DNA from: a virus
IMG/VR virus record: IMGVR_UViG_3300030450_002208
Coordinates: 1 to 49,984 of that record
DNA: 49,984 bases
Direction: 5' to 3' (one strand)
A program made the translations under genes and the position numbers. Below are positions 8,890 to 17,571 of the stretch, piece after piece. The notes under the pieces are model-generated. The model saw only the letters and a list, made by a program, of their open reading frames with translations, made no database searches and was not told the origin of the DNA. Each line of letters opens with the position of its first letter. Position 1 is the stretch's first letter.

Positions 8890-9812
8890 TGGAAGACGCA
8901 AATGTACAGGATACTCCACAAAACGAAGGGCAATCTTTTGATGCCCCACAGGACTCCTCAGGCGAATTGTCCGTTGATGATATTATATTAGGTACTGTAG
9001 AAGACGATAAGGCTACCTCCGCATTCGGAGCTCCTCAAGAACCGGCTCCTCCAGTAGAGGCAAAAAACGACGATACTCGTTATGAGTATTGGCAATCTCA
9101 AGCATCAAAAAGGGAAAATGAATTAAATCAATTGAAAGCTCAGCAGCAACAAGCTATGGCGATGCAGCAACAACAAGCAATGATGGCGCAGCAACAACAA
9201 ATGGCTCAAGCTCAACCTGAGCAAGATAAATTCCCGGGAGCGCCTGAGAAGCCTAAAAAACCACGAACTTACTCAAGGGAAGAGGCTTATGCTGACCCAA
9301 ATAGTGAGAGTGCTCGTTACCTAGACGAGGTGGAAGAATGGCGGGATAACATGGACGAATATAAGGATTTGAAACATCAGTATGATATCGCTGTAGTTGA
9401 GGATAGAATGGTGCAACAAGAAAGAGCACGTCTTCAAGATGCTCAACGACAACAATATGTTCAACAACGAAGAGGCCAGTTAAATCAGGTTAATCAAGTT
9501 GTTCAACAGAAATATGGACTATCACCTGATGAATCAAAGAAATTTATAACTGACATGTCATCCAATAATTCATTAACTATGGATAATTTGGTGCAATTGT
9601 GGAGGATGAAGCAAGGGCAAGGAAATCCAGTAGGAACTCCTGCTCAACCAACTCCGTCTCCTGAGTTTCAACAAACGAAGAGAGCACAGCAAGTACCTTC
9701 TCCTATGGGTGTAATGCCAACTAGTGGCAATCAATCTCATGGCTCCACGGAAGACCAGATTATAAACAAAATGATATCGGATTTAGATAGTAAGAATCCG
9801 TTTAAAATATAA
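8889..9812 (+). CDS. Putative capsid scaffolding protein, 307 aa
   Basis: It sits between portal and major capsid genes, the classic scaffold position. The N-terminus is acidic and disordered. Residues about 65-110 are a Gln/Ala/Met-rich helix with QQQQ runs, followed by charged helices (EEWRDNMDEYKDLKHQYD) and a Gln/Pro-rich linker. No enzymatic motif is present. This composition and position match P22-like scaffolds, which nucleate capsid assembly and leave before maturation. Confidence 0.8.
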   Translation: MEDANVQDTPQNEGQSFDAPQDSSGELSVDDIILGTVEDDKATSAFGAPQEPAPPVEAKNDDTRYEYWQSQASKRENELNQLKAQQQQAMAMQQQQAMMAQQQQMAQAQPEQDKFPGAPEKPKKPRTYSREEAYADPNSESARYLDEVEEWRDNMDEYKDLKHQYDIAVVEDRMVQQERARLQDAQRQQYVQQRRGQLNQVNQVVQQKYGLSPDESKKFITDMSSNNSLTMDNLVQLWRMKQGQGNPVGTPAQPTPSPEFQQTKRAQQVPSPMGVMPTSGNQSHGSTEDQIINKMISDLDSKNPFKI

Positions 9813-9872
9813 ACAATATCCTACTTGAAGGCCTAGGCAGTTGATAGAGGATAAATTGGAATAGAGGTTGAA

Positions 9873-11276
9873 ATGGCAGACGCAACAATATGGTCTAGCT
9901 CTACTGGAAACACCGCTCAAGGAGTCTCTCTTGATAATACAAGAAGAGTCTTTAACTTTGGTGAACGAGTAGCAGAGTTAGCCCCTCAACAAAGTCCATT
10001 TTTCGTATATTTATCGAAAGTGGCAAAAAAGGCTACTAATGACCCTGTGTTCAAATTTTTAGAACAAAGACATCAGTGGCAAAGACGTAATTTTGAACTC
10101 CAAACTGCATTAACTGCAGGTGAAGAGTTTGCAGCAAATGAGATACTAGGTGCAGGTTATGATATTCATGCAACATGTAAATACGATGAGTATGGTAAAG
10201 TAGCAAGTGCATCTGAATGTACTTTCTTATTACCAGGCCAAGTATTAGCACTTAAAGCAGATGATGGTGAAGTGTATAACTTCAAAGTATCTGCAAGTGC
10301 TGTAGTGAATAGTAGTGCATCAACAGTGCACGATGGAACTGATATTGCTCATATGACTACTACTAATAAAACTGAGATTTCTGGTGAAATGTTAAGTGTT
10401 GTAGGTAAAGTTGTTCCTAATGGTACAGTATTTAGTATTGGTAACAAAGGTCAAGTTGTTGGTTCAGCTTGGGCTGAGGGTACTGATAGTCCTCTTGGTT
10501 GGGAAGACAAAATGTGGGATAGAGAAGGATATACACAGATTTTTAAAACTGGTATGAATATCTTCTCAGGAACATCTATGGCTACTGAATATAGAGGCAA
10601 TAAAGATGAGTATCAAAGAATATGGCAAGATAAGTTAATGGAACATAAAATGGATTTAGAGCACGCTTTCTTATATGGAAGAGGTTCTAATGATATTAAT
10701 GCTTCTGCTGACGGTTCTGCTGCTGGAGGTGCTCCAACTAGAAGTACTTGGGGTATTGTACCTTATACAGAATCATATGGTAAAGTATATGCTATGTCAT
10801 ATGCTTCATCTGGATATGATGCTTTCTTAGATGCAATGGAAGATTTCTTTGCAACAGAAAGTGGCAATTCAGGAGAAAAACTAGTATTAGCTTCAAGAAA
10901 AGTAATCACGTATTTAAATAAATTAGGTGCTGGTTCTTTCATGAATAATTCTGTTGGTTCTTCTCAATATCGACTAGATATCAATACAATCCCTGGTGCT
11001 TTCGGGCATACAGTAACAGTTGTAAATACTATATTTGGTAATTTACACTTTGTTGCTGAACCTTTACTAAGAGGTCCTTGGGAAGATTATTGTGTAGCAG
11101 TTGATTTAAGCAATGTTGCTTATCGTCCGTTAGTGGGTAATGGTGTAAGTCGTGACACCTTTATTGAGACAAATGTGCAAGACCCTGGTGTAGATGGTCG
11201 ACAAGACCAAATCTTAACTGAGGCTGGTCTTGAAATAAGTCTTCCCGAAACTCACGCAATACTTAAATTCAGTTAA
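9873..11276 (+). CDS. Major capsid protein, 467 aa
   Basis: Position after the scaffold, length and composition identify the HK97-fold shell protein. The N-terminus (MADATIWSSSTGNTAQGVSL) is followed by an APQQSPFFVYLSKV segment and a long RRNFELQTALTAGEEF stretch. The C-terminal part (about 340-467) contains TVTVVNTIFGNLHF and ends in ETHAILKFS. The pattern resembles SU10-like capsid proteins (DUF5309 type), recalled rather than searched. The gene has a GAGGTTGAA ribosome site and 60 bases of upstream non-coding sequence. Confidence 0.85.
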   Translation: MADATIWSSSTGNTAQGVSLDNTRRVFNFGERVAELAPQQSPFFVYLSKVAKKATNDPVFKFLEQRHQWQRRNFELQTALTAGEEFAANEILGAGYDIHATCKYDEYGKVASASECTFLLPGQVLALKADDGEVYNFKVSASAVVNSSASTVHDGTDIAHMTTTNKTEISGEMLSVVGKVVPNGTVFSIGNKGQVVGSAWAEGTDSPLGWEDKMWDREGYTQIFKTGMNIFSGTSMATEYRGNKDEYQRIWQDKLMEHKMDLEHAFLYGRGSNDINASADGSAAGGAPTRSTWGIVPYTESYGKVYAMSYASSGYDAFLDAMEDFFATESGNSGEKLVLASRKVITYLNKLGAGSFMNNSVGSSQYRLDINTIPGAFGHTVTVVNTIFGNLHFVAEPLLRGPWEDYCVAVDLSNVAYRPLVGNGVSRDTFIETNVQDPGVDGRQDQILTEAGLEISLPETHAILKFS

Positions 11277-11289
11277 GGGGGATAGATAA

Positions 11290-11808
11290 ATGGCTTGGAC
11301 AAAAACAAGTAAAAACGGTTATGATATATTTTCTGAATCAGGTTTAGTTCTTGATGATAATGAAAGTGCATCAGCTGAAATAGTAACTGTTACTAGTGCT
11401 TTTCCAGATGGTTTAGATTGGGAAAATACTAAGTTTCCTTTGACTGTTGATATGACAACAGCATCTGGTGCAGCAGTTGTTTGTGATGCAATATTGCAAA
11501 CATCTACAACTGGTGTAGTTACTGATGATGTAATGGGTGCAAGTTCAGCTACTCCTAGTTGGGTAGATTCAGCAGATATTGATATCAATGTAACATCTAA
11601 TACTACTACTAATTACAGTAAAGAAGTTGATGCTTCAAGTGTATATGCTCCTTATGCGAGATTTGCACTAAAAACAGCTGCAACTGATTTGACTAATGGT
11701 GATGGTAGATGTACGATATCATTTGCTGTTAAATCAACAAATGCTAGCTTACAAGGAAATGAAATAGGCGGTGATGGAACTACAGGTATAGGTTCAGACC
11801 CATCATAA
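11290..11808 (+). CDS. Beta-rich capsid surface (decoration-like) protein, 172 aa
   Basis: A Ser/Thr/Ala/Asp-rich protein follows the capsid gene by 13 bases with a GGGGGATAG ribosome site. It contains strand-like segments ending in YAPYARFALK, which parallel the MPYMRLEIT and MPYMRLKIT segments of the next two genes. This suggests a family of related beta-sandwich proteins. Decoration or head-fibre proteins are usual at this position. No enzymatic residues are visible. Confidence 0.65.
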   Translation: MAWTKTSKNGYDIFSESGLVLDDNESASAEIVTVTSAFPDGLDWENTKFPLTVDMTTASGAAVVCDAILQTSTTGVVTDDVMGASSATPSWVDSADIDINVTSNTTTNYSKEVDASSVYAPYARFALKTAATDLTNGDGRCTISFAVKSTNASLQGNEIGGDGTTGIGSDPS

Positions 11809-11826
11809 TAGGTTGATTAATAATGT

Positions 11827-11850
11827 AATGGGGAGCTTCGGCTCCCTATT
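11827..11850 (+). terminator. GC-rich UUCG tetraloop hairpin
   Basis: A 10 bp stem with one G-U pair (11827-11836 with 11841-11850) is closed by a TTCG tetraloop. No U-tract follows, so it may be a partial terminator or an mRNA-stabilising end behind the highly expressed capsid genes. It is by far the most stable hairpin seen in the structural arm. Confidence 0.6.
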
Positions 11851-11874
11851 GCTACAAATTTAAGGAAAGAAGAT

Positions 11875-12348
11875 ATGGCTCTTACAGCAACAAAATGGAG
11901 TAGAAAAGCAGATTATGCTGGGTTTGGACCAGATGATACAGCTCCAATAGGAGATACGCCTGGAGGTGCAATAGCCAATGGTGGAGAAACTTCTACTATG
12001 GGATATTATTGCGTGTTTGATATGGGTAGTGATACAAGCGTAAATGTATCGCATCCTTTTGACTTCCCTATTATGGGAGATTTTACAGTTATAGTTAATT
12101 CTACTGGTGAAGATTTAGGTGGTGGACAGTCACCAAATGTTAGTGTTCAAGGTTCTGTAGATGGCATATCTACAAATTATATAGATTTACATGATAATCT
12201 GATTACTGGAACAGATATAGATGATAACGCTGCGGCTGCAGTATATGACTATGATGCAAAAGGTAGAATGCCTTATATGCGTCTTGAAATTACACAAACA
12301 AGTTCAGCACGTGATAAAGCAATTATAGTTAATGTGGTGCCTCACTAG
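11875..12348 (+). CDS. Beta-rich capsid surface protein, 157 aa
   Basis: It starts after the tetraloop hairpin with an AAGGAAAGAAG ribosome site. The C-terminal half reads VQGSVDGISTNYIDL...GRMPYMRLEIT, closely parallel to the C-terminal domain of the next protein (LEGSIDGATDSWVEI...EPMPYMRLKIT). The two therefore look like paralogues built on one beta-sandwich. The stop TAG overlaps the next GTG start. A decoration or head-fibre role is inferred. Confidence 0.65.
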   Translation: MALTATKWSRKADYAGFGPDDTAPIGDTPGGAIANGGETSTMGYYCVFDMGSDTSVNVSHPFDFPIMGDFTVIVNSTGEDLGGGQSPNVSVQGSVDGISTNYIDLHDNLITGTDIDDNAAAAVYDYDAKGRMPYMRLEITQTSSARDKAIIVNVVPH

Positions 12349-13313
12349 TGGCTACTAATTCAGGTATCCCATGGTGTATGCCATGGAAGAATTATAGGTA
12401 TCCTTTAACACGCCTAGAACCAAGTGTTATTACTAGAGATACTGTAACTGGTCAATTTGCAACTAATGCTTTAGATATTTGGATTGAGGATGATTACATA
12501 CATAAATCCGACAATAAAAGTTTTCGTGTTATTATGACCAGCGGGCTTCCAGATGAATGTAATACAATATATCGTCCAAATTATTTTGTAGACGGGACAA
12601 CTGGATTATGCGATGCAACTGCTGCAACTGGTGAAAGCTCAAAACCATGGTTTATACTTCATAATAACTCTGTAGGTGCTGGATTAGCTGGTGGAGATGC
12701 TGGCGATAATCAGTTTGGATTAAACGTAGAAGATAGTGATAGAGCTACTCAAAGCTCAGTAGGTAATAATCAAAGTTTATATATGATTGCGCCTGGCCTA
12801 TATATTGGATTTATTGGGACCAGTCGTACTGCATATAGTACTAATGATGAATTTGCATTTACAATAAAAGACAATGCATTAGACGGCATTCCAAAAGTTA
12901 TAGATAATACTTATACAACGTATTGCAAAATGCCTAAAACAGCCGGAGATATAATATATACACATAATTTTCCATCGATAGTAAATAGCAAATCTTTAAA
13001 CTTCACATTTCATTTAGCACCTGATTATCCAAAAGTACAAGAAGCTACTATTGCGAATTTTAATAATGCTATTAGTTGTAGCTTAGAGGGAAGTATAGAT
13101 GGGGCAACTGATTCTTGGGTAGAGATTAAAGACTTAGTAAGTGATTGGGATTGGAGAAATGATGGCAGACATTTTAATGCCGTCTATGAATTAAACGCGC
13201 TAGGAGAGCCTATGCCTTATATGAGATTAAAAATTACACATCCTGATGGCTCTGGAAGCGAAGCAGAATTACAACCACATAATTGGATAAAATTGGCAAT
13301 TACGCCATTTTAA
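12348..13313 (+). CDS. Two-part beta-rich surface protein, 321 aa
   Basis: The GTG start overlaps the previous TAG. Residues about 230-321 repeat the domain of the preceding gene (LEGSIDGATDSW, then MPYMRLKIT), so this is a paralogue with an extra N-terminal domain of about 200 residues. That domain opens with Pro/Trp-rich sequence (GIPWCMPWKNYRYP). It is probably displayed on the capsid, with the extra domain as a fibre or binding module. No catalytic pattern is seen. Confidence 0.6.
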   Translation: MATNSGIPWCMPWKNYRYPLTRLEPSVITRDTVTGQFATNALDIWIEDDYIHKSDNKSFRVIMTSGLPDECNTIYRPNYFVDGTTGLCDATAATGESSKPWFILHNNSVGAGLAGGDAGDNQFGLNVEDSDRATQSSVGNNQSLYMIAPGLYIGFIGTSRTAYSTNDEFAFTIKDNALDGIPKVIDNTYTTYCKMPKTAGDIIYTHNFPSIVNSKSLNFTFHLAPDYPKVQEATIANFNNAISCSLEGSIDGATDSWVEIKDLVSDWDWRNDGRHFNAVYELNALGEPMPYMRLKITHPDGSGSEAELQPHNWIKLAITPF

Positions 13314-13328
13314 ATAAAGGAGATAGAA

Positions 13329-13433
13329 ATGTCTATTAGAAGAAGAAAAAAATCAACAAAATCAAGGTCTAGAAAATCAAGTCGTATAGCTAAAACTGCA
13401 CCAAAAAGACGTGTTACTCGTAGAGGTAGATAA
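13329..13433 (+). CDS. Tiny SR/K-rich protamine-like protein, 34 aa
   Basis: A start at 13329 follows AAGGAGATAGAA, a strong ribosome site. The product is almost wholly basic with Ser (RRRKKSTKSRSRKSSR, then RRVTRRGR) and has no acidic residue. It is the first of three overlapping tiny basic genes. Such composition fits binding or condensing DNA inside the capsid, or a basic anchor in the virion. The function is inference from composition. Confidence 0.7.
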   Translation: MSIRRRKKSTKSRSRKSSRIAKTAPKRRVTRRGR

Positions 13434-13537
13434 TGCCTTACGGTAAAGGTACATATGGCAGTAAAAGAGGGAGACCTAAAAAGAAGAATAAGAATGGGTC
13501 TCCTAAGCGTCGAAAGACCAAGAGAGGCAAAAGATAG
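13433..13537 (+). CDS. Tiny basic protein, MPYGKGTYGS family, 34 aa
   Basis: The ATG overlaps the TAA of the gene before and its TAG overlaps the next GTG. It opens with MPYGKGTYGSKRGRPKKK and ends KRRKTKRGKR, an AT-hook-like GRP core within a Lys/Arg tract. The opening matches that of the 237-residue protein at 4426. DNA binding in the virion is plausible, but nothing in the sequence proves it. Confidence 0.7.
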   Translation: MPYGKGTYGSKRGRPKKKNKNGSPKRRKTKRGKR

Positions 13538-13647
13538 TGTCTCAAAAAAAACCAGTATATAGTGATAGTATAGGTAATCCTTGGAATAGTGGTGTTAAGC
13601 CTAATACTAGACGAAAATTAAATGTTAAGAAAAAAGGTAAAAAATAG
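13537..13647 (+). CDS. Tiny basic protein, 36 aa
   Basis: The GTG start overlaps the upstream TAG, and its own TAG overlaps the next GTG. The N-terminal half is neutral with a GNPWNSG segment, echoing the NPW motifs of other virion-region proteins. The C-terminal half is basic (RRKLNVKKKGKK). It completes a trio of stop/start-coupled basic proteins. Function unknown. Confidence 0.65.
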   Translation: MSQKKPVYSDSIGNPWNSGVKPNTRRKLNVKKKGKK

Positions 13648-14432
13648 TGGCATTAGTAACGAATTTTAAAGATAGAATTGCTGATTTAGCAGGAGTACAA
13701 ATTACTACTGATGATAATGCTATTGAGCAATTTGTCATAAATGGATGTTATGATGTTGTTCAGAAAATGACTAAAGCTCATCCTGATACATTGCAGGAAT
13801 TTGCAATTCAATCAAGTGCGTTTAATACTGATGGCTCTGGTGAAGATATGGATACTAAAAGACAGATAGTACTTGTTGAGCGTAATTCTATTCCATGTAG
13901 AAAAATACCTGCAAAACAAAGACATTTTGTTAGCGATGTAGGCTCTATATATGAAGTTACTAACGAAGACCCTGGTTGGCTTATATTTAATAATAAAATG
14001 TTTATATATCCAACTCCAGGTAATAATGAGGGTTATTTTTATTATATACCAGAATACGCCGTCTCTTCTATGACAAGTAACTCATCAATTGATAATTTTC
14101 CTAAACAATATTATGAAGCCGTTATAATATATGCTTCGTATATGGCGTTAGGAAAGCAATTAATAAATTTAATACAAGACGGAACAGATGCATCTTTATC
14201 AATGGACGTAATATCTAAAATGATGAATGCCAATAAGCCTGATTCAGGTGGAGATGTTTGGGACTATTTAGTAGATGAAGATTCAGAGATGGTACAAAGC
14301 ACTATAGCTGCAATACAAGCGGCAAGTGGAATAACTAAGCAGAAATACGAATGGTATGCTATGAGAATGAAAGAATTAGCGGCAATGTATTTAACTATGA
14401 TAGGAGTACAACCTCCTAAAGGACAAGGATAA
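13647..14432 (+). CDS. Putative head-tail adaptor protein, 261 aa
   Basis: It begins with GTG overlapping the previous TAG. The protein is mainly helical at both ends (FKDRIADLAGVQITTDD..., PKQYYEAVIIYASYMALGKQL), with a strand-rich centre (PGWLIFNNKMFIYPTPG). This layout is typical of adaptor/connector proteins that bind below the portal. It resembles the adaptor-type gene at 14928 in size and position. The assignment is by layout rather than a unique motif. Confidence 0.5.
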   Translation: MALVTNFKDRIADLAGVQITTDDNAIEQFVINGCYDVVQKMTKAHPDTLQEFAIQSSAFNTDGSGEDMDTKRQIVLVERNSIPCRKIPAKQRHFVSDVGSIYEVTNEDPGWLIFNNKMFIYPTPGNNEGYFYYIPEYAVSSMTSNSSIDNFPKQYYEAVIIYASYMALGKQLINLIQDGTDASLSMDVISKMMNANKPDSGGDVWDYLVDEDSEMVQSTIAAIQAASGITKQKYEWYAMRMKELAAMYLTMIGVQPPKGQG

Positions 14433-14435
14433 AGT

Positions 14436-14924
14436 ATGGCTACTTTAAAAGATACAGCAATTAGCTCAACATATAGTATGTTATTAAAAATAGCTAGTGG
14501 AACACTAGGTAGTTCTATGGTAAGCGTAGAGAGTGGAGATGGCGTTTCTAGTCCACTGCAAGTTTCTACTACAGGGATTAACGTTAATGGGGCCGCTTCT
14601 TTCTCTGGAACCAGCGGAACATTTATTACTATGGCTGAAAGTGATACTAACCCAGATGTATCTGGTGGTAATATATTTAAATCACATTCTACTGGAGTTA
14701 CTATAGACCAGTTTGATGGTGGTGTTTGCGGACAAATTATAATTATAATATCAGGAGGGGCTACTGTTTATGATGTAACAACTTCTGAATTAAAAGGCGG
14801 AACTACTAATATAACAACGGCAGCAGGAGATGTGACTATGTGGGTTTGTGAATCTCCTACAGTATGGCATTTATTGTCATGGATGGATTTAAGTGCGAAT
14901 TTATCTGGCGCGGGAGGGTTCTAA
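14436..14924 (+). CDS. Fibre- or spike-like protein, 162 aa
   Basis: Residues 1-60 carry a pattern common at the start of fibre modules (DTAISSTYSMLLKIASG, then DGVSSPLQVSTTGINVNG). The rest is Gly/Ser/Thr-rich beta sequence with IIIIISGGATVYDV and a C-terminal WHLLSWMDLS. It has the look of a small trimeric fibre or head-spike subunit. It lies between two adaptor-like genes. The role is inferred. Confidence 0.55.
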   Translation: MATLKDTAISSTYSMLLKIASGTLGSSMVSVESGDGVSSPLQVSTTGINVNGAASFSGTSGTFITMAESDTNPDVSGGNIFKSHSTGVTIDQFDGGVCGQIIIIISGGATVYDVTTSELKGGTTNITTAAGDVTMWVCESPTVWHLLSWMDLSANLSGAGGF

Positions 14925-14927
14925 CAT

Positions 14928-15599
14928 ATGACTCAGAAGTCTTTAATAGAATTAATACAACAACATCATCCTGGAGCTGGACATAAGCAAATTAGAATGG
15001 CTCTTAACAGGGCTCAAGACGATTATTGCGCTAGAACAGAATTAATGAAGAAAACATTTACTCAACTTTCTGTTGCCGGCAGAAGGTATTATGATTTAAA
15101 TTCAGATATACTAAAGATTTTACGTGTTCAAATTAATGATGTAGATATACCACGCTTAATAGGCAGTCCTATAATAGATGATGATGAGTGGGATGGAGAT
15201 GAAGGATTAACTGCTCCTGCCACATCTACTAATGATAGATATTGGTATATAGATTCTGGTAGATTGGGAGTTGTTGAAAAAGTTAAAAGCTCTGTAACAC
15301 GTGATGATAAAACAAGTAATTATCAATCAATTTCTGAGTCCGATAAAGAGATGAGAATCTATGCAATTTCACAAGCTAATGATTTTATGGGCACATTAAC
15401 ACAACAGTCAGAATTACCCAATCAATTTCATACAGCTTTAAGCGATAAAGTAATATCGGATTTATATTTATTAGGGCAAGCAAATATGGAATCTCATAAA
15501 ATATTCTATGCTAAATATATGGACATGGTTAAGCAAGGTAGAAAATATGCTAGGTCAAATTATATCCAATCCGGTTATATAAAACAGGTGCACTTTTAA
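14928..15599 (+). CDS. Putative tail adaptor/connector protein (gp4-like), 223 aa
   Basis: The N-terminus (SLIELIQQHHPGAGHKQIRM) is a helical segment followed by ALNRAQDDYCARTEL, then strands (GRRYYDLNSDILKILRVQI). This resembles phage adaptor proteins that sit between portal and nozzle. The C-terminus is helical with a conserved-looking LPNQFHTALSDKVISDLY. The next gene starts immediately at its stop. I am fairly confident of the class, not of the exact family. Confidence 0.6.
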   Translation: MTQKSLIELIQQHHPGAGHKQIRMALNRAQDDYCARTELMKKTFTQLSVAGRRYYDLNSDILKILRVQINDVDIPRLIGSPIIDDDEWDGDEGLTAPATSTNDRYWYIDSGRLGVVEKVKSSVTRDDKTSNYQSISESDKEMRIYAISQANDFMGTLTQQSELPNQFHTALSDKVISDLYLLGQANMESHKIFYAKYMDMVKQGRKYARSNYIQSGYIKQVHF

Positions 15600-16139
15600 A
15601 TGGCATTAAGTAGATGGAAAGAAGAAATACGCCAAAGACATACTTTTGGTGAGACTGATAATCTTAGCGGGTTCGTTGTATCGGGAAAAGACTACTTTAA
15701 AGATGCTGTAGAATTTGGTTATCCTGGTAAAAAAGCAGTTCCAATAACATATTCAGAGGCTAATGGTACTATTGAGCAATCTGTTAAATCTGGAACATTT
15801 GCTCGCATTGTACCTACCGATACAAGTGTGCTTACCTCAGGCTGGATGACTGATAAATGGTGGGATGTAGATACTGTGAACCTTGACTGGATTAAGGTCT
15901 TAGATTATGCTACTGATAAAAATGATAATAAAGATTATCTAATACTTGATGTAACCCATACTGGTGGACCTGTACTTATAGGTTTAGGTCTCGATGCCCA
16001 TACTGGAGGAGCAGGTGTTACTTTTATACCTCATTTTGGTACATGGAATAATACAAAATTTGATTGGAACTCATTTTCGCATTGGCATGCACAAGGTACT
16101 AATGCTTGGGTTGAAGAAGTTATAACAGACTTTAGATAA
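15600..16139 (+). CDS. Tail/virion structural protein, 179 aa
   Basis: It begins directly after the adaptor stop. The basic N-terminus (SRWKEEIRQRHTFGE) is followed by a beta-rich body ending in Trp-rich sequence (WNNTKFDWNSFSHWHAQG). It contains no enzymatic motif. Position among adaptor and tail genes suggests a tail-completion or stopper-like component. I do not recognise the family. Confidence 0.5.
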   Translation: MALSRWKEEIRQRHTFGETDNLSGFVVSGKDYFKDAVEFGYPGKKAVPITYSEANGTIEQSVKSGTFARIVPTDTSVLTSGWMTDKWWDVDTVNLDWIKVLDYATDKNDNKDYLILDVTHTGGPVLIGLGLDAHTGGAGVTFIPHFGTWNNTKFDWNSFSHWHAQGTNAWVEEVITDFR

Positions 16140-16151
16140 GGAAGATAAATA

Positions 16152-16301
16152 ATGATAAATGATACTTTGAAAACAACATTAATTGGAAGTAGTTCGGCAG
16201 GAGTGATTTTAACAGGATGGCTGCCTGATACAGTTGCTGTAGTAGTCGGATTATTAACTGCAGTACATTTAATTATTAAAATAAAAAACGAGTTAAAGTA
16301 A
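16152..16301 (+). CDS. Holin-like small membrane protein, 49 aa
   Basis: The ATG at 16152 follows an AAGGAAGATAAATA ribosome site. The product has two hydrophobic stretches (about 8-23 and 27-42, including VAVVVGLLTAVHLII) separated by a short Pro/Asp turn, and a basic C-terminus. This is a small class II-like holin layout. Other holin candidates lie at 1171 and 17970, so which one acts in lysis is open. Confidence 0.6.
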   Translation: MINDTLKTTLIGSSSAGVILTGWLPDTVAVVVGLLTAVHLIIKIKNELK

Positions 16302-16307
16302 AGGAGT

Positions 16308-16466
16308 ATGATGAGTACAATAGTAGGTTTTATAATGAAGAATGTTATGACTGAAAAGTTGATTAAAAATATAGTTGGTGTTTTAGGTGACTATTTAGTA
16401 TCTTCTTCTAAAAATAAATTAGATGATAAATTATGGAGTAGTGTTAAAAAAAGTTTAAATATTTGA
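16308..16466 (+). CDS. Hypothetical small protein, 52 aa
   Basis: Two adjacent ATG codons (16308 and 16311) follow AAGGAG; the second has the better spacing. The protein has an amphipathic, mildly hydrophobic N-terminus (STIVGFIMKNVM) and a basic C-terminus (SSVKKSLNI). It is one of few genes here ending in TGA. It could be membrane associated and act with the upstream holin-like protein. Function unknown. Confidence 0.55.
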   Translation: MMSTIVGFIMKNVMTEKLIKNIVGVLGDYLVSSSKNKLDDKLWSSVKKSLNI

Positions 16467-16474
16467 GGCACAGT

Positions 16475-16780
16475 ATGATATTATTAGAGGACCTTATTGT
16501 GGATAATCAAGCAGATAGCGTGGTAGAATCTATAGGAGTTGAAAATGATGAATCATTCTCAGAAAAACCTAAAAGGTGTCTACATTGTAAATCACGTGAT
16601 GTGGAAGCAATAGAGGTATTAGGAGCAACAGATGAACCGATATTATGGGCATGCTTAAAATGCGATGCTTTATTTTTGAAGTTTTCACGAAGCGAAACAG
16701 AAGTTTTGCTTGCTAATGCAAAAGGACTCTGGACATCCCCTCTTGATTGGGGATTTAAAGAAAGAGACCTTTTCAGTTAG
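16475..16780 (+). CDS. Zinc-ribbon-like small protein, 101 aa
   Basis: The ATG at 16475 is preceded by GAGG at a six-base distance, better than the upstream in-frame TTG. Two CxxC knuckles are present (RCLHCKSRD and WACLKCDALF, 27 residues apart), the pattern of a zinc ribbon. The N-terminus is acidic. It lies between holin-like genes and the phosphoesterase. It may bind nucleic acid or protein. Confidence 0.6.
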   Translation: MILLEDLIVDNQADSVVESIGVENDESFSEKPKRCLHCKSRDVEAIEVLGATDEPILWACLKCDALFLKFSRSETEVLLANAKGLWTSPLDWGFKERDLFS

Positions 16781-16792
16781 GAGTTTTTTGAT

Positions 16793-17569
16793 ATGGCTAG
16801 TAGCGACAAAGGTGTCGTCAAGCGTGCAATTGTCACGCCTGATAAACACGCACCTATACACGATAGAAAAGCAATCAGCGTAGTAAAGCAAGCGATTGAG
16901 ATAGTTAAACCTGATATATACGTTGATTTAGGGGATTTAGGTGAATTTGCAGGATGTTCACATTGGCAATGGAAAAGAAAGAAAAAACCGCCATTGGAAT
17001 TTATATTACCTCAAGTAGAGGAAGATATAAAAGGTGTGAATGAACTGTTAGACGATATTGATGAATCGTTGGATAAAGCAAATGTAAAGACGAAGCATAT
17101 ATGTGCCGGTAATCATGATGAGTGGTTAGATTTCTTTAATGCAGAACATCCTTATTTAGATTTATCATTTGAGAAAGCTGGCAAGTTTAAAGAGCGTGGT
17201 TATAAATATCATGCACCAGGTGAATACCTTAAGATAGGTAAGTTATATTACTATCATGGACATCACTTTGGAGGACAGTATCACGCTTCTAATCATCTTC
17301 GTAAATTAGGATGTAATATAATATATGGTCATCATCATGCTTTACAACAAGATACAGTGACACATATGGATGGTCCAAAGTCTGCATGGAGTTTGGGTTG
17401 TTTAAAAGATATGAGTTCTGAGAAGAATAAATGGTTAGGTGGAAGACAGCATAAGTGGGCACATGCCTTCGCTGTAGTAGATTATTATACAGGCGGTAAT
17501 TTCACTGTCCATATAATACAAATAATAGATGGTAAAGCCTCTTTGTGGGGAGAGCTATTAAAAGGATAG
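16793..17569 (+). CDS. Calcineurin-like metallophosphoesterase, 258 aa
   Basis: All metal-ligand motifs of the family are in order: DKH (Asp17, His19), LGD (Asp48), AGNHDEW (Asn107-His108), HGHH and YGHHHA. The enzyme should hydrolyse phosphomono- or diesters with two metal ions; the substrate cannot be read from sequence. It is unusual to find it inside a virion operon, between a zinc-ribbon protein and a holin-like protein. The start at 16793 has TTAGGAG upstream. Confidence 0.9.
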   Translation: MASSDKGVVKRAIVTPDKHAPIHDRKAISVVKQAIEIVKPDIYVDLGDLGEFAGCSHWQWKRKKKPPLEFILPQVEEDIKGVNELLDDIDESLDKANVKTKHICAGNHDEWLDFFNAEHPYLDLSFEKAGKFKERGYKYHAPGEYLKIGKLYYYHGHHFGGQYHASNHLRKLGCNIIYGHHHALQQDTVTHMDGPKSAWSLGCLKDMSSEKNKWLGGRQHKWAHAFAVVDYYTGGNFTVHIIQIIDGKASLWGELLKG

Positions 17570-17571
17570 AT

